DNA from: Zychaea mexicana | Lineage: Eukaryota; Mucoromycota; Mucoromycetes; Mucorales; Lichtheimiaceae | Length of the DNA stretch: 64,000 nt | Direction: 5' to 3' | NCBI RefSeq assembly: GCF_025766255.1 | Contig: NW_026516736.1 | Span: 168,077-232,076 of the forward strand | Shown here: piece by piece, positions 1-12,411 of the stretch | Numbering within the stretch: the stretch's first letter is position 1 | Layout of the letters: each line of letters opens with the position of its first letter | The notes under the pieces: model-generated | Seen by the model: only the letters and a program-made list of their open reading frames with translations | The model's database searches: none | What the model was told of the DNA's origin: nothing | Program-made: the position numbers and the translations under genes

Positions 1-1568
1 GCCAAAAACCTATAGTGGCGACCAAACACGATCAGGCCATGTTGTATCACATACGCGATGCGTCGGTAGATGGCTTCGCTGTCGTGCAATGCTTTGGGCG
101 AGATGTGCACGCGTGCCCCGTTCTCATCGGCAAACTGGATACGTATGAACCGATCCAACTTGTCTATAAATTGACGCAACACGCGGTTCGGCGGTTCAAT
201 CTGTGGCCGTTCGATCCGGATCGTTGTAGGAGTGATGGTGATCTTGTTGACCTTGATCAGTCGTGGTGGTTCCTCGTTCTTTTTCTTCTTTTTCGTCGTC
301 GTCGTCATTGCTTGTTTTCCCGTGTCTGCTTCTTCGTTATCTTGAGGCGTTGCTGCTGATGGTTGCTGCTGTTGTTGTTGTGAAGACGACTTTGGCTTCA
401 GATTAAAGTATCGGTCAGTAATCTGCTTGAGTAACTGCCCAGGCGTCTTGCGATGCCCATGCTCCATGGTCATTGTGTTCAGCATAAGCTGTAGTGCCGA
501 GTTAGCATTGTCTGGAGACAGCTTTGCATACTCTGAATAGAACAGACCATCCAACTCGTGCTTGTTGAGTTGATATCGTGAAATATACCCGTGGAGAACG
601 TAATACTTGCTGAACGCTGCTTTTTCATCATTCATATCTTCATGGACTTGTCGGTTCGATTGTCGCTGCTGTGACGTCGCGCTTTCAGTGGTGGGTATGA
701 GTCGTCTTCTCGGATACAGTTCTCGAACCAGTCGATAATTCTTGCCACGTTGTATGACTTCATCGTACGCCTTGCGCACTGGCGAGTTGGTGCTAAAGGA
801 CATTCGGAGTACAATCCAGGTGCCGAGCTGCATATATTTGATCCTCCTTCCATCGCCAGGTAACAGTTGTTGATGTTGATCAGCCGCGCCGTCGTCGTCA
901 GCGCCAACGGTGAGAGGCTCACATGATGTGACAATATCGCCGTCACTACCAGCAGCGTCGACAGGGATTTGTGCTACACGCGCCCATTGGTTTTGCTGCA
1001 TGGTAGAACCACGGTGTGTCAAACGCCAATACTCGGGTGGGTACTTTAGATGAAACGTGAAAAACAAGACTTGGCTGGCTTTGTCCTTTGACGGTTGCTG
1101 CTTCTTGTTCTTTTTCTTTCCCGCCTTGCGGGCGCCACTTTCTCCTTCTTCTCCTTTCTTGTTGGCACCGCTACTACTACGAGCTCTGTTGATGGACAAG
1201 TCATCAGCAAGTATTTCCCCGTTGACCATGTCTTTAAACTCAAACTCGGCCTTGTAGTCTTGTTGATTGAATTTGAAATACAAGCTGATGCGGCGCAGCG
1301 GATAGTTGACAACACATTTGACAGAGTCATAGGTCATCCATTCTTGAAAAAAATTGCGCTTGTCGACCAACACACCCATTGAAAGTGCGAGTCCGTGTAC
1401 CACCGTAAGGAATTTGTCGCCAAGCTGCTGCTGCCGGTGAGTCGTTGCTGCTTTCTCTTGCTTGGTAGGAGGAGCATGAGCAAAGACGATAGGACCAACA
1501 GTGTCATCAACAATGGATTTTTTTGTTGCTGCTACTGCTGCTGCTGGTTCGATAACATCCACCATCAT
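1..1568 (-). CDS. RNA-dependent RNA polymerase (RNAi type), N-terminal ~522 residues, runs off the left edge
   Basis: An uninterrupted minus-strand frame runs from an ATG at 1568 (an in-frame TAA lies eight codons upstream) to base 1. The N-terminus is low-complexity (Ala, Gln, Lys runs). The last ~80 residues contain a block typical of eukaryotic RdRPs: NRVLRQF, then DRFIRIQFADENG, then a segment ending HYRFLA, which is the start of the conserved polymerase region. Such enzymes make double-stranded RNA from aberrant transcripts for Dicer and small-RNA silencing. The catalytic DxDGD loop would lie outside the window. No intron is apparent. A GA dinucleotide run sits just upstream of the start. 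The gene lies 175 bases downstream of RVB1 on the same strand. The family call rests on the C-terminal block only; the frame itself is unambiguous. Confidence 0.8.
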   Translation of the reverse strand, partial: MMVDVIEPAAAVAATKKSIVDDTVGPIVFAHAPPTKQEKAATTHRQQQLGDKFLTVVHGLALSMGVLVDKRNFFQEWMTYDSVKCVVNYPLRRISLYFKFNQQDYKAEFEFKDMVNGEILADDLSINRARSSSGANKKGEEGESGARKAGKKKNKKQQPSKDKASQVLFFTFHLKYPPEYWRLTHRGSTMQQNQWARVAQIPVDAAGSDGDIVTSCEPLTVGADDDGAADQHQQLLPGDGRRIKYMQLGTWIVLRMSFSTNSPVRKAYDEVIQRGKNYRLVRELYPRRRLIPTTESATSQQRQSNRQVHEDMNDEKAAFSKYYVLHGYISRYQLNKHELDGLFYSEYAKLSPDNANSALQLMLNTMTMEHGHRKTPGQLLKQITDRYFNLKPKSSSQQQQQQPSAATPQDNEEADTGKQAMTTTTKKKKKNEEPPRLIKVNKITITPTTIRIERPQIEPPNRVLRQFIDKLDRFIRIQFADENGARVHISPKALHDSEAIYRRIAYVIQHGLIVFGRHYRFL

Positions 1569-1592
1569 CGCAGCACTACGAAGTTGTTAGAA

Positions 1593-1614
1593 AGAGAGAG
1601 AGAGAGAGAGAGAG
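1593..1614. repeat. GA dinucleotide repeat in the RdRP 5' leader
   Basis: About eleven AG units lie 25-46 bases upstream of the RdRP start codon. A shorter GA run occurs near 1926-1936 inside RVB1 intron 4. Pyrimidine tracts on the coding strand at this distance are common in fungal promoters and leaders; a role here is not shown. Confidence 0.7.
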
Positions 1615-1742
1615 AAAAGAAAGCGAAAGAGAAAGAGGGGGGGAAAGGTTGATTGATTTTGATTGTTTGTTTATATGTAATTTTTTTTCTTTTATGTATG
1701 ACAATCAAATAAGGTAGAAGAAGAAGAAGCGTATGTGTATTT

Positions 1743-3491
<1,749 letters not shown>

Positions 3492-3739
3492 TTTTAAAAA
3501 ATGTATATGTCGTTGGGAACGAAAAAGATCGTGAAAATAAAAGAAAAATGCGTGTCGTATAAAAGCGCCAAAATTATTTTTTTTTTCGTGCCGGAAGCAG
3601 CAGCAACACAGGCGGAGCAGAAAATGCTTAGACACATGGACAAGCTCGATAAGTGCAATCTACTAAAGTAAGGTATAATGCGACCGCCTCCCCAGAACAA
3701 CAGTCGATATAGCACATAAGCTTTTAAAAAGGTTTTGCT
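3492..3739. other. intergenic region upstream of RVB1
   Basis: These 248 bases between the RVB1 start and the end of the MATE pseudogene should hold the RVB1 promoter. I see no clear TATA box or repeated motif; T-rich stretches lie near 3576-3585. Confidence 0.4.
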
Positions 3740-4990
3740 ATCGATGCGCTCTATTCTGTGTACTAGTAGCACCATATTCTTCTCGATTTTTGCTGGAGCA
3801 GGTAGTCTGCTGTTAGTAGGAGAAGACGGCGAAAATATATTCTCATTGTCGAGCTTTTTTTATTGTGCCTTGATGCGCTTTCTGACTCTTCGAGACTCCT
3901 GTGACCAGCTGAATTCCAGCAGAATATACAAGGACTGGATCAAGGTGCAAATAAGATAATTGATTGACTGACCAACTCATAGACCAATGAGACCGTCTTG
4001 TAGCGTGAAAGCAAACACGTAGCACAAGGGGATGGTGACTACAAAGTACGAAGTGAGCGATGTTATGGCCGTAACGTTTTAACGTCCAAGTCCTTGCAAT
4101 ACGCCTGTGCTCAGGAAACGAATCATATTGACCTTTTGGGACAAGACAAAAATTAAAATCGCTGCAACCACAGCTTCTACCACGGCCTTATCCGAAGTAA
4201 ATAAGTACGGATAAGTATGTCTGCGGGCCAATGCGTTTGGAAACTCTCTTCCCAAGGAAAAAAGCGTCGAACTCGTTCGTACATAAAAGAAGCGATTGCG
4301 CTGCAAGCTGACCTGTGCCCAGATACGATACACTGAACGTAGTCACTGCTTGTGCTCCACTCGTTCATACGGCACCAAAACAGCATAGCCAAAAAGGATG
4401 CATGATGGAATTGAGGTTTTGAAAACATGCCGTAAAAAAAGATCATCCACTCCAGCCTTGAGAACCTTCGATTTTGGTCGTGTACAGAACCAATAATGCA
4501 AATGTGATGGCGTTATTGAACAAAAATGAGGCGAAGATGCCGGCAACGCCTAACCTGAGACAGTTGACAAATACGTAGCAATTCAATAGAACGATGGGTG
4601 CTGCTATGGTTAGAATGTATGCGGTGGCGCCAATGATGCCCTGGGCTTCGAAACGGCAATCAGTAACGCAAATAATACGTGTGTCACGAAATTTGGAAAT
4701 TGGAGGAGCATCAAGTAGATCTGTACGCGAAAAACGTGTTAGATGTGTCTCTCTTTCAAAGTGACCTATAAAGTATAAGTAATTCTTAGGAGTGGCATGA
4801 GCAACGTCTGGATCTTGAATTGAGCCATCCAGAAACTAATCCAGATTCCATTCAAAGAACAGCAAGAGGAAAACACATCAGTAAGAAAAGTACGTAGCCA
4901 CGCTGAAAATAGATGTCGACCAACGTCTTGTCTTGGCGCCTGTCTATGCTTTTGAACACAATTTTATCATAGGTAAGCTTTTACGAAAGA
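3740..4990 (-). pseudogene. MATE-family efflux transporter, decayed
   Basis: Minus-strand reading in several frames gives consecutive MATE-like blocks: a membrane segment with ILTIAAPIVLLNCYVFVNCL, then LGTGQLAAQSLLLCTNEFDAF, then LSTGVLQGLGR followed by TAITSLTSYFVVTIPCATCL. These match the order seen in eukaryotic multidrug and toxin extrusion proteins: the cytosolic loop before TM7, 'aaQs' helices, and the 'GvlrGxGrQ' motif. The Gln expected after GLGR is a TAA stop, and the frame shifts at least three times (near 4450, 4340 and 4000). Families usually have 450-600 residues and 12 helices; only about two thirds can be traced. An intron may account for one of the frame changes. If functional it would export organic cations from vacuole or plasma membrane, but it looks dead. 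Confidence 0.5.
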
Positions 4991-5105
4991 AACATATGAC
5001 ATGTTCCGTATGTGAGGTGAGATTCATATCATTTCTTATCATTATTGTTGTCGAAGACGGTGACGATGATGGTGTATGATAAGCAAGACTGACCTTTCGT
5101 CGTCC

Positions 5106-5502
5106 TCAGTAATCATCTACTCGATATGAGCCGTTTTTTTTTGGACAATCGGCAAGGAAGTGGTGAAAATCGTCAATCCCATGGACGCACGCAGGACATT
5201 TGTTCGAGTCAAATTCGACTGGAAAAAGTCGACGTAGCGTACCACGGCAAGATAGTTTTTGGTAAAGTGCCCGAAACCAGAGGTTGCGCACAGGTACAGC
5301 CATAGAAATTGACCAAAAGCGCCCCCATTCTTGTTTGGACGAAAATCTGGAAGTACTGAGACTGGGTATTTAACCGGATTATTGCTTTTGTCCGGAAACC
5401 TTTCGTAGTAGCTTCACGAGAACCAAGATCATCAAATTTGCACCAGCGGACAAGAAGCTGGACAATATGAGGTGCTATTGCTGTCTCAAATCCGTCTGCC
5501 AC
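5106..5502 (-). pseudogene. LINE retrotransposon C-terminal fragment (zinc-binding domain after reverse transcriptase)
   Basis: The minus strand encodes NLWFRALYQKLSCRGTLRRL followed by a Cys/His cluster (CPAC, HHFLADC). This is the usual arrangement of the zf-RVT domain at the end of fungal non-LTR retrotransposon ORF2. The rest of the reverse transcriptase is missing, and the upstream part (5303-5502) reads best in another frame. A 5'-truncated or eroded LINE is the simplest explanation. Confidence 0.5.
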
Positions 5503-5886
5503 AAATTAAAACTGAAGCAGGCGCGATAGAAGAAAGCATGGTGTAAAAGTTGTCCCAAGTCAAGCAAGGAGTAGAGGCTGGAGATGATCCAAGGAAAACG
5601 ATCTAGTTCATCCCTTGTTTTCCAATGTTTTTCGTCTCAGGTATCCGATTCGAAGGTCGAGGATATAGATATCTGACACTAGGATCCGATGGCTTACTGT
5701 GCCATGAGTGACTTATGGACAGCCAGAGTATGCTTTCAGTATAGGGCGACACAAGCCAGGGGTCTCGAGAACAAAACCATCAAGAGAGATGGCAAACAAA
5801 CATTTAGTTTCCACATCAACAAAAACACGTCTCGCTTCCCAACACATTTGGCTTACCCTATTCGTAATCAACACAGTTGAAAAGAG
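5503..5886. other. no gene recognised
   Basis: Short ORFs in all frames, without recognisable motifs, lie between the LINE fragment and a tandem duplication. Confidence 0.4.
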
Positions 5887-6166
5887 CAAATAAGAAGGGG
5901 ACAACAATCGGGCCACGCAGAGACCACGATTGGGTCATTGTGTGGGCGGACGTGTGCGCTTCCTGTCTTATGCGGACGTTGCATGGAGGGCCACTAAGTG
6001 GAGCCCCATACCAGGTACACGCACAGGCTCGATTCAGCCAGCAAATAAGAAGGGGACAACAATCGGGCCACATTGCGTGGGCGGACGTGTGCGCTTCCTG
6101 TCTTATGCGGACGTTGCATGGAGGGCCAATAAATGGAGCCCCATACCGGGTACGCGCATAGGCTGA
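5887..6166. repeat. tandem duplication, unit about 120 bases, spacing about 158
   Basis: The block starting AATAAGAAGGGGACAACAAT and ending in GGAGCCCCATACC occurs twice, at about 5887-6010 and 6046-6147, with the same GGGCGGACGTGTGCGCTTCC core in both. The copies are about 90% identical; the first contains an extra segment. It lies immediately left of the Mutator-like element and is not part of its terminal repeat. Confidence 0.75.
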
Positions 6167-6224
6167 CACTGTGTTTTTGGTTTTTCCGTTTTTTAAATAA
6201 GAAGATACTTTTTTTGGGTATGAG

Positions 6225-6232
6225 AAATGGAT
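6225..6232. repeat. target-site duplication of the MULE, left copy (AAATGGAT)
   Basis: The octamer AAATGGAT directly precedes the left terminal repeat and is repeated exactly after the right one (9976-9983). Mutator-like elements typically duplicate 8-11 bases on insertion. Confidence 0.88.
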
Positions 6233-6355
6233 GGGCAGGTCTATTTGCACACCCCCTCATGCACACCCCCAGTCACACCCAGATAGGATTTCTGTTACAC
6301 ACACCCCGCTGACATTTCTTTCGTGCACACCCCCTCACACCCTTTTGACTGAAAA
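6233..6355. repeat. MULE terminal inverted repeat, left
   Basis: Inverted match to 9853-9975. It contains several CACACCCC motifs, which on the other strand read as GGGGTGTG, a possible transposase-binding array. Confidence 0.88.
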
Positions 6356-6505
6356 GAATTGGCAGAATGCATAAAGAAAATTGATACAGGATTCGTCTAT
6401 TAGTCTAAGTATAAGGTGTTGGCAAAAAGAATTAAAAAAGAGAAAGTGACAGGGAAAGTAAGAAAGGTAGCGAAAAAGTAAGAGGATCAAGTGTCAAATA
6501 GCTGA

Positions 6506-7336
6506 TTAATTATTTCGGTTACAGGTGGTTAAGTCTTCGCCCTCAGAATCAGATGCGTGAATGGGATGCACTTCTTCGTCATTGGGAATCGCGGGAAACG
6601 GTCGAATAGACCGTTCAAAAGAATCTTCAAAAAGGGGATACCAAGGATCATCGCGAATGCTTTTGTGTGGTCCACGACCCTCAGGGAATATTTCAGGCCA
6701 CTGGATAGCTGCGTCGTTTTTGGTCATAACGAGTATGAAGTGGTTCCAATAAGCTGTAGGACGATTGGGTGGGTGCGCTTGGCGTGTACTGGGTTGGTTG
6801 TTAAAGGGAAGAAAATGTGCGATTGTGCGCCATCTATAACAATTGGCATTTCGAACGTATCAGCGGCAATTTGACTGCTTTCAGGCGAGACGAACCATTC
6901 ACTTGAATATGGATCGAGTACTTTTAGTAAACGACCCTTGTCATAGTATTGGTAAAGCGTATTGGCGTTGGAGAGGTACTGATCGAGCATCTTGGTCTTG
7001 ACATCGACGTATCGCTCCTCTGTGTTATACAGCTCAACAGCTAAGGCCCGAAAGCCACAGTTACTGTCTGGCATGGGATTATGCACCAATTCAACAGCTG
7101 GTGGAGGAATCCATTTGCAAACAAGGTTGAGGTTAGGTACAAAGCGAATTTTTGGAGGAGGAGGGATGGTGAGCGCCATGTTGTTTGCTTCATTTGCTAT
7201 TGTTGGCTCCATCTTTCCGTTCCTATAGATATTAAAAATTTAAGTAAAGAATTGGCTATACATCTTAATGCATAAAACTTTACCATATTGCTGCAGCATC
7301 ACGACCAATGTCGGTGTTTGCTTTCTTTCGGCTTTA
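6506..7336 (-). pseudogene. OTU cysteine-protease domain and C-terminal tail of the MULE polyprotein
   Basis: The frame from 7212 contains DSNCGFRALAVEL, the OTU catalytic Cys box (DxNC). The partner His box, WNHFILVM, is found only after a one-base frame change near 6745, where the frame from 6727 takes over and runs to 6506. An intron (GTAAAG...CTATAG, about 7217-7279) joins it to the upstream ORF, which ends with a TAA at 7334-7336 inside the otherwise continuing segment RKKANTDIGRDAAAI. OTU domains cleave ubiquitin-like chains, and OTU or ULP1-type proteases fused to MULE transposases are known. As written, this copy cannot make an active protease because Cys and His boxes are in different frames. 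Confidence 0.68.
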
Positions 7337-9572
7337 AGAGTCTTGATGCTCTAAAGCGATCAGCTCACGCTTGTTGCTGCTGTTTTGTGGTTTTTGAGTG
7401 CTTTTGGGGATTGATTTTGGCTGCTGAAGCTGCTCAACGTCAATGAACATATCATCATTGATAGATTGTAGGTGCGCGAGGAGAGTTGCACGTTGTTGAT
7501 TATCTGGAAAGCGGTGTACAAGATTGTTGAGGCGTGTGAGCTCTCCTTCGATTTGCGATTCCAGGCTTGGGGCTGTAAATGAACCAGTCATCGCCAAACT
7601 GTTGCTATTGCTATTGCTCGTTGTGTTTGGTTCTCCTAATAACAACAAAAATCAGATACTGTACGTTACAAATATAACAGCTTTTACATAACAGCCATGG
7701 CTACCTTGAGATGCCGTTTTCTCAGGATAAAGGTGCCAGCGTCTGGGAATTAAGCTTAAGGGGATTTCACCCTGTGATGGAAGCACATGGCAGCACGGAA
7801 TATCATAATGATACTTGATTGCACATCGGCAGTGATCAGTCTTTAACGGATTATTGACTGTTAGCTCGTCGCGGATGGTGTAGAAAGCGAACTTGGAAAT
7901 TTTACGTTCCAAAGCTGCCAAACGCTGCTTTTGCTGTGGTGGGATGTGCGAGTTTCCGCCAAAACTTTCCTTGTCGATCTGGCGCTTCCAATTCAAGTTC
8001 TAATATAAGGAAGAAAGCATGTAAGAGCCTCGTCACTAATGGATCAATATAATTACTATAAGAGATAAACCTTCAATCGATAAAACTCGTCAATTTGCGT
8101 AAAGGCAGTTAGGAGATTGCCACTTGAGGACATGATTGCCTTTTTCATGTTGGCATGCGTTCCTTCGACTCTATTTGTGCTGTCATTTCCGAAATGCTTT
8201 ACATGAGTGAGGCAATTGCCTACCCACTTGTCTTTTGAAGCAAGCTTTCTGTATAACGCAGAAACGTGTTTAAGTCCAAGTAGCATGTAGTCAAAAAATC
8301 CATGCTTATTCAATTGTACACACCTTTGCAAATAGTCCATGACAACGTCGGGTCTTTTTGCTTTTTGAGCAGCCTCCTCATACATCTTCATTGCCTATTC
8401 TTCGAGCCTCTCGTTCGAAATCGTGGTTGATACTCACTAGCCATTAAAAAATTGATAGCTTTCTCGAGTTCCTCGTAATAGTCCTTGACATCAAAAAGCT
8501 TGCGTAGGTTGACCCTGAAGTTGCGTCGTATATGCATCTTGCATAGGATCTTCTTCGCCGTTGGAAAAACGCGGTCGAGAGCACCGGTCAAAGCAGATTC
8601 GCTGTCTGTTACAAACACACCAGGGGACGAAACCTGAGCAAGTGGCCAAACGACAGTTTGAAGCTTGCGAATCACCCAATCGTAGCTGTCGTTGTTTTCC
8701 TCTGATACCCAGCAGCCAGCAATGCAGAAAGTCATCAATTGGGGATATCCAATATTGCCAGTTCCAACAATGTTGATAAATGGCAACCGGTGCTTGTTTG
8801 TCTTGTAAGTGGCGTCCAAGGTAACAACTTCCGGGAATTGGCGAGCGAGTGCGATTGCCGATCTGTGCGCAAAGAAGAGAGACTGCAAAAAGCGTTTGTC
8901 GCCTTCTTGTTTTGCTTTCCATTGGACTTCGTACTCGTTTTCTTGAAGCTTTTTGATCAGCTGGAACATTGCATGATCTGGGTCGTTGTTGAAGATGCGC
9001 TGACGAAGATTGGTGATGTCCTTAGGATGAGCAATCTTGTTCTTGCTGGCAAGATAAGACAATACAGCTTTGTTGGTTGCATGCGCTTGTACCATCTACA
9101 TAACGACCTCCTCATCGTGATCGAGTCTACGGAGCATTGGGTACGACGAAAGCTCGTTTGCCAACTCATGGTTATGACCGCCATCATAGAAAGAGACTAT
9201 GTGCCATTGGTTGCTGGTCTGGTTCAAAGGACGAAGGATCATTTCGAATTTGCAACCAAACCGCTGAGAGTCCCTTTGACGAGTGTCGATCTTTTTATCC
9301 TTGGATGATGCAATGGCTGTGCCCTCGTCATCTACAATAACCATTTGTCTTGTCGTGGTCTTCTGCTCTTCACATACGCCCTTGTTGACTGGCTCACCAT
9401 AATGCTTGCAAGCAATCTGGAGCTTCCTCTTATTTCCCGTCTTATTACTTCTAATAATACGCAACGAGACACCATTTTCTTTGCCCCATGCATAGCAGGC
9501 ACTCTTTGCGGCATCGAATCCATCCCATGCGGTGTTAAGTTCTTCTGGAATGGAGGTCATTGTTTTTGACAT
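7337..9572 (-). pseudogene. MULE transposase (FAR1 DNA-binding, MULE core, SWIM zinc finger), inactivated
   Basis: Minus strand from the ATG at 9572. The first 158 residues form a FAR1/WRKY-GCM1-like domain ending in HNHELANELSSYPMLRRLDH. An in-frame TAG at 9096-9098 separates it from the MULE core (VVTLDATYKTN, GIRG-like block, VFVTDSESALTGAL and a CKMHIRRNF motif), which is in the same frame. Near 8390-8440 the frame changes; a 77-nt GT-AG intron would restore it. A later intron (about 7997-8063) leads to a SWIM finger (CRCAIKYHYDIPCCHVL), and another to a Gln/Ser-rich linker. DDE acids appear present (TLDATY, VTDSES). The TAG is the clear lesion; it replaces a single codon in a continuous alignment-like context. 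Confidence 0.78.
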
Positions 9573-9852
9573 TGCGTTTAATGAGCAGTAATGAGGTAGG
9601 TAGAAATTTTAATAAATAAAAGCGCGTTTGTATCACTTCAAGTGTTCCTGGATTTTTAAATAATATAACTGTCCGTCCTATGTATACCCATATACAATGA
9701 TGATAGGTAAAGAGGTGTTTCATATATATTTCTATTTAAGCATATACTTTATGCTGGATCATTTCTTTATTGCAAGCTCGCATAGCTTCAGGAATAAGCT
9801 GCATTACTGTAACTTTAATAAAGGATGTGCATGACTAAAATATTTTGCACAA

Positions 9853-9975
9853 TTTTCAGTCAAAAGGGTGTGAGGGGGTGTGCACGAAAGAAATGTCAGC
9901 GGGGTGTGTGTAACAGAAATCCTACCTAGGTGTGACTGGGGGTGTGTATGAGGGCGTGTGCAAATAGACCTGCCC
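9853..9975. repeat. MULE terminal inverted repeat, right
   Basis: Inverted match of 6233-6355. It ends in GACCTGCCC directly before the target-site copy. Confidence 0.88.
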
Positions 9976-9983
9976 AAATGGAT
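9976..9983. repeat. target-site duplication of the MULE, right copy (AAATGGAT)
   Basis: Exact copy of 6225-6232. Confidence 0.88.
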
Positions 9984-10098
9984 AGCCTCTGAAGTTTATA
10001 AAAATACAAGTCACATGTTCAAAGGTATGTTGCCGGTAGCGGAGTCAGGAGTGGGATGGGCATGGGGATGTGCCGCTCTGCTCCCAACGAAGCTATGG

Positions 10099-11480
10099 CT
10101 ACCCCTCAACGGGAACAACTATCCACTCTATAGATCCCCTATTATATGACACTGTCTGAGGGTGTAGCATGGGTTGAGCAGTGGGTGTGGGCGTGGTTGT
10201 TTCAGTGCGCATCCGTCGCATGTGCGTGTCTTCCTTTCGTAGCACTGCTCGGACTTGTGCAATTTTAAGCACCTTGTCCCACCCAAAGTCTGTTTCGTCG
10301 ATTGCTGTGATAGAATCCCATATCGCTAAACAGCCGTTCACAGGAAGCTGAGTGGACGCCATTCGAATGCACGCGGCGAGCCACGAACACCAGATCCTTG
10401 CACTCATGGTTGGCTTGCTCCATCATAGCCCAATATCGCTCCATTGACGGGAATTGCTTAGCCATATTTGCACTGAATGGGTAATCTTGCTCATGGTATC
10501 TTTGTATTAACGCCATCATACTCTGGGATTTCTGTCCAATCCACATAGAAAAGTACCGCGCAGCCCACAAGCCAAGCTCGAGAACAGATATGTCTCAGTT
10601 TTCGGTGTCTCTGTGAAAAGGATCCAGGAAAGTGTTAATATTGTTGAGACGATAGTTCGGGTTCAGGTACAATGCCAGAAGCAAAAGTGGCTGCTCCCAC
10701 TGATACCAGCGTCGTTCCAATCGACTGATAAAGGCACTCAACTGTTCTTGCGGCAACGTCTTAACATGATCGTTTGCAACGATGTGCGGGATGATACTCG
10801 CAAACTGATGAACAATATGATACAGCCTTGCTTGGTCGCTTTGCAAACAATCGAGGCTGGTGGCAAAAGGCTGGACCATTGATTGCAATCCTTGTACGTG
10901 TGCCCAGAGAGTTTCATCCTTAATAATGTTTGCAACCTCAGGTGGCAAGCGAGTATCCATCGTTTCTTCCAAGGACAATACGGTATGCTTTTCAGAAGAT
11001 ATTTATGAATTAATGACTTGTTGCATTAAGTTCGAGTTGACCGTGAATTACTACGAATTAAAATGGGTACATACCTTCAATGCAATCTGTGTATCACATA
11101 AGCTTCTGAAAGCGTTGAGATGGCTGTTCCATCGGGTACTTGCAGGTTGTTGCAAGGTAACCCTACGTCGTTGTCGTGCACTGGTCTGGTTGATCTTTAA
11201 GTTTTCGGGTCAAATATGGGGAACAGTTGAACGCTTCAATTACCTTGACGGCTTGGGCAACGTAGTCCTTTAGCGAAGTAAAGGCCTTAAACATGTCTGC
11301 GATACAAAGATTCATTTGATAGGCAAAACACGGAAGCCAAGCGATATGTTGGTTGACGCGGCGCAATTGTGAACGAGGAGCAGTATATGCACTTGCCGAA
11401 TCTGTTATGACTGCAATCACCTGGATATTGTTTTCAGGAATCTTTTCGGCGGCATCAATTCTTGTCTTACTTTCCGTTAT
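10099..11480 (-). pseudogene. hAT-family transposase, 5'-truncated and frameshifted
   Basis: Minus strand. The most N-terminal part (ENNIQVIAVITDSASAY) holds the hAT block with the catalytic Asp, followed by WLPCFAYQMNLC. After a frame change near 11180 comes STRWNSHLNAFRSLC, the classical hAT TRWNS motif. A GT-AG intron (about 10983-11083) leads to the block LWAHVQGLQSMVQPFATSLD, and then to the C-terminal dimerisation segment (SCERLFSDMGFYHSNRRNRL). A TGA at about 10594 and another frame change near 10275 break it. The BED zinc finger and first third are missing, and I could not define terminal repeats. It begins about 115 bases right of the MULE target duplication. Confidence 0.8.
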
Positions 11481-11879
11481 ATTTATACTTTGAAGCTTTT
11501 AACATCTTGCCATCAAGGCTCCGCTTTATTATTGCGCAGCTTGCTGCTAGAATATTTTGATCCTTGGAGTATTTATTGCGGTTTGCTTCTTCAACCATCT
11601 TGGCTCATGGTATAGGCGAGCAATAAAACTATTGAAGTTGACAGAGGCAAGATGATAATACTGCGCAATACATCATTTATCTCCGCATATGGACTTCATG
11701 CTGCCGTCTTTATAAGCTGCGGCCAAGATACACTATGCATAAAAATTGCTGACTGTTTTTAACGATTTCTATACAGATATCATACAAATAACATTATTTA
11801 TTTAACGTCAAAGAATGTCCTAAGTATAGAATTACTCTTTGACGCCGGAAATCATTTACGACCCGTTTCCGACACCGTC
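11481..11879. other. no gene recognised
   Basis: Sequence upstream of the hAT remnant. I see no coding motif or inverted repeat; it may be eroded hAT 5' sequence. Confidence 0.35.
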
Positions 11880-12411
11880 GGAAAAGGGAGCAATCAGAAA
11901 TGCCAACACTGATCGAGGGTGATACACAACGTATCACCATCACCTCCCTCAACTGCAGAAGGGGGAAGAAAATCCTCTCCTAACCTCGCCATCCTCTAAT
12001 TTATCATATTCGCTCACTTAGAATCAACCTGATCGCCAAGCTAGAAACACATACCGACTATTCCATCGACCACGAACCTCTTTCATTTCGTCTTCGCGCC
12101 TGCTCCAGCACTTTCACTCAGCACTGTGTCCTCGTATCATGCAACTCGACCTACTCAACAATGCCGACTGGTCCCCTCAGGATGGTTGTCTTTTGGTGGC
12201 GTGTGTCTCACACCAACAACAACTCTGCTCTGACTTTCATGATCACTTTCTATACGCCCCAGCTGTCGCGACCTCTTGTCCATCTTTTTTCGATTCTTTA
12301 CATCATTTACTCAACTTTGACCAAGCTCCTCCTCGTCGCAGCATCTTTCTCGGCGACTTCAATTACGATACGATTCATTGGCTTAATTGGATCCATCAAC
12401 ACTAGTACGAC
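11880..12411 (+). pseudogene. LINE endonuclease (EEP/AP-type) fragment
   Basis: The plus strand, with frame changes, reads an endonuclease-like segment: an ITSLNCR-like opening near 11938, a middle part, then FFDSLHHLL and PPRRSIFLGDFNYD near 12280-12375. The GDFN motif after a 'VYAPA..' strand is characteristic of the exonuclease-endonuclease-phosphatase domain at the N-terminus of non-LTR retrotransposon ORF2. No full frame exists. Orientation is opposite to the LINE tail at 5106-5502, so they are separate insertions. Confidence 0.6.

Larger units (their letters stand above)
6233..9975 (-). mobile_element. Mutator-like element (MULE) with OTU protease domain, 3743 bp, complete ends
   Basis: Two inverted repeats of 123 bases (6233-6355 and 9853-9975) share the tip GGGCAGGTCTATTTGCACAC and several CACACCCC blocks, at roughly 94% identity. 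They are bounded by the 8-bp direct repeat AAATGGAT. The interior encodes, on the minus strand, a FAR1-type DNA-binding domain, a MULE transposase core, a SWIM zinc finger and an OTU cysteine-protease domain. At least two nonsense codons and a frameshift make it a recently inactivated copy. Exact duplication and well-matched ends argue for a young insertion. Confidence 0.9.

Noticed and set aside
15..359. Plus-strand 114-codon ORF
   Set aside because: Complement of the RdRP coding frame, whose motifs are unmistakable on the minus strand.
6557..6874. Plus-strand ORFs across the OTU region
   Set aside because: Antisense of the OTU domain, where the DxNC box is clear.
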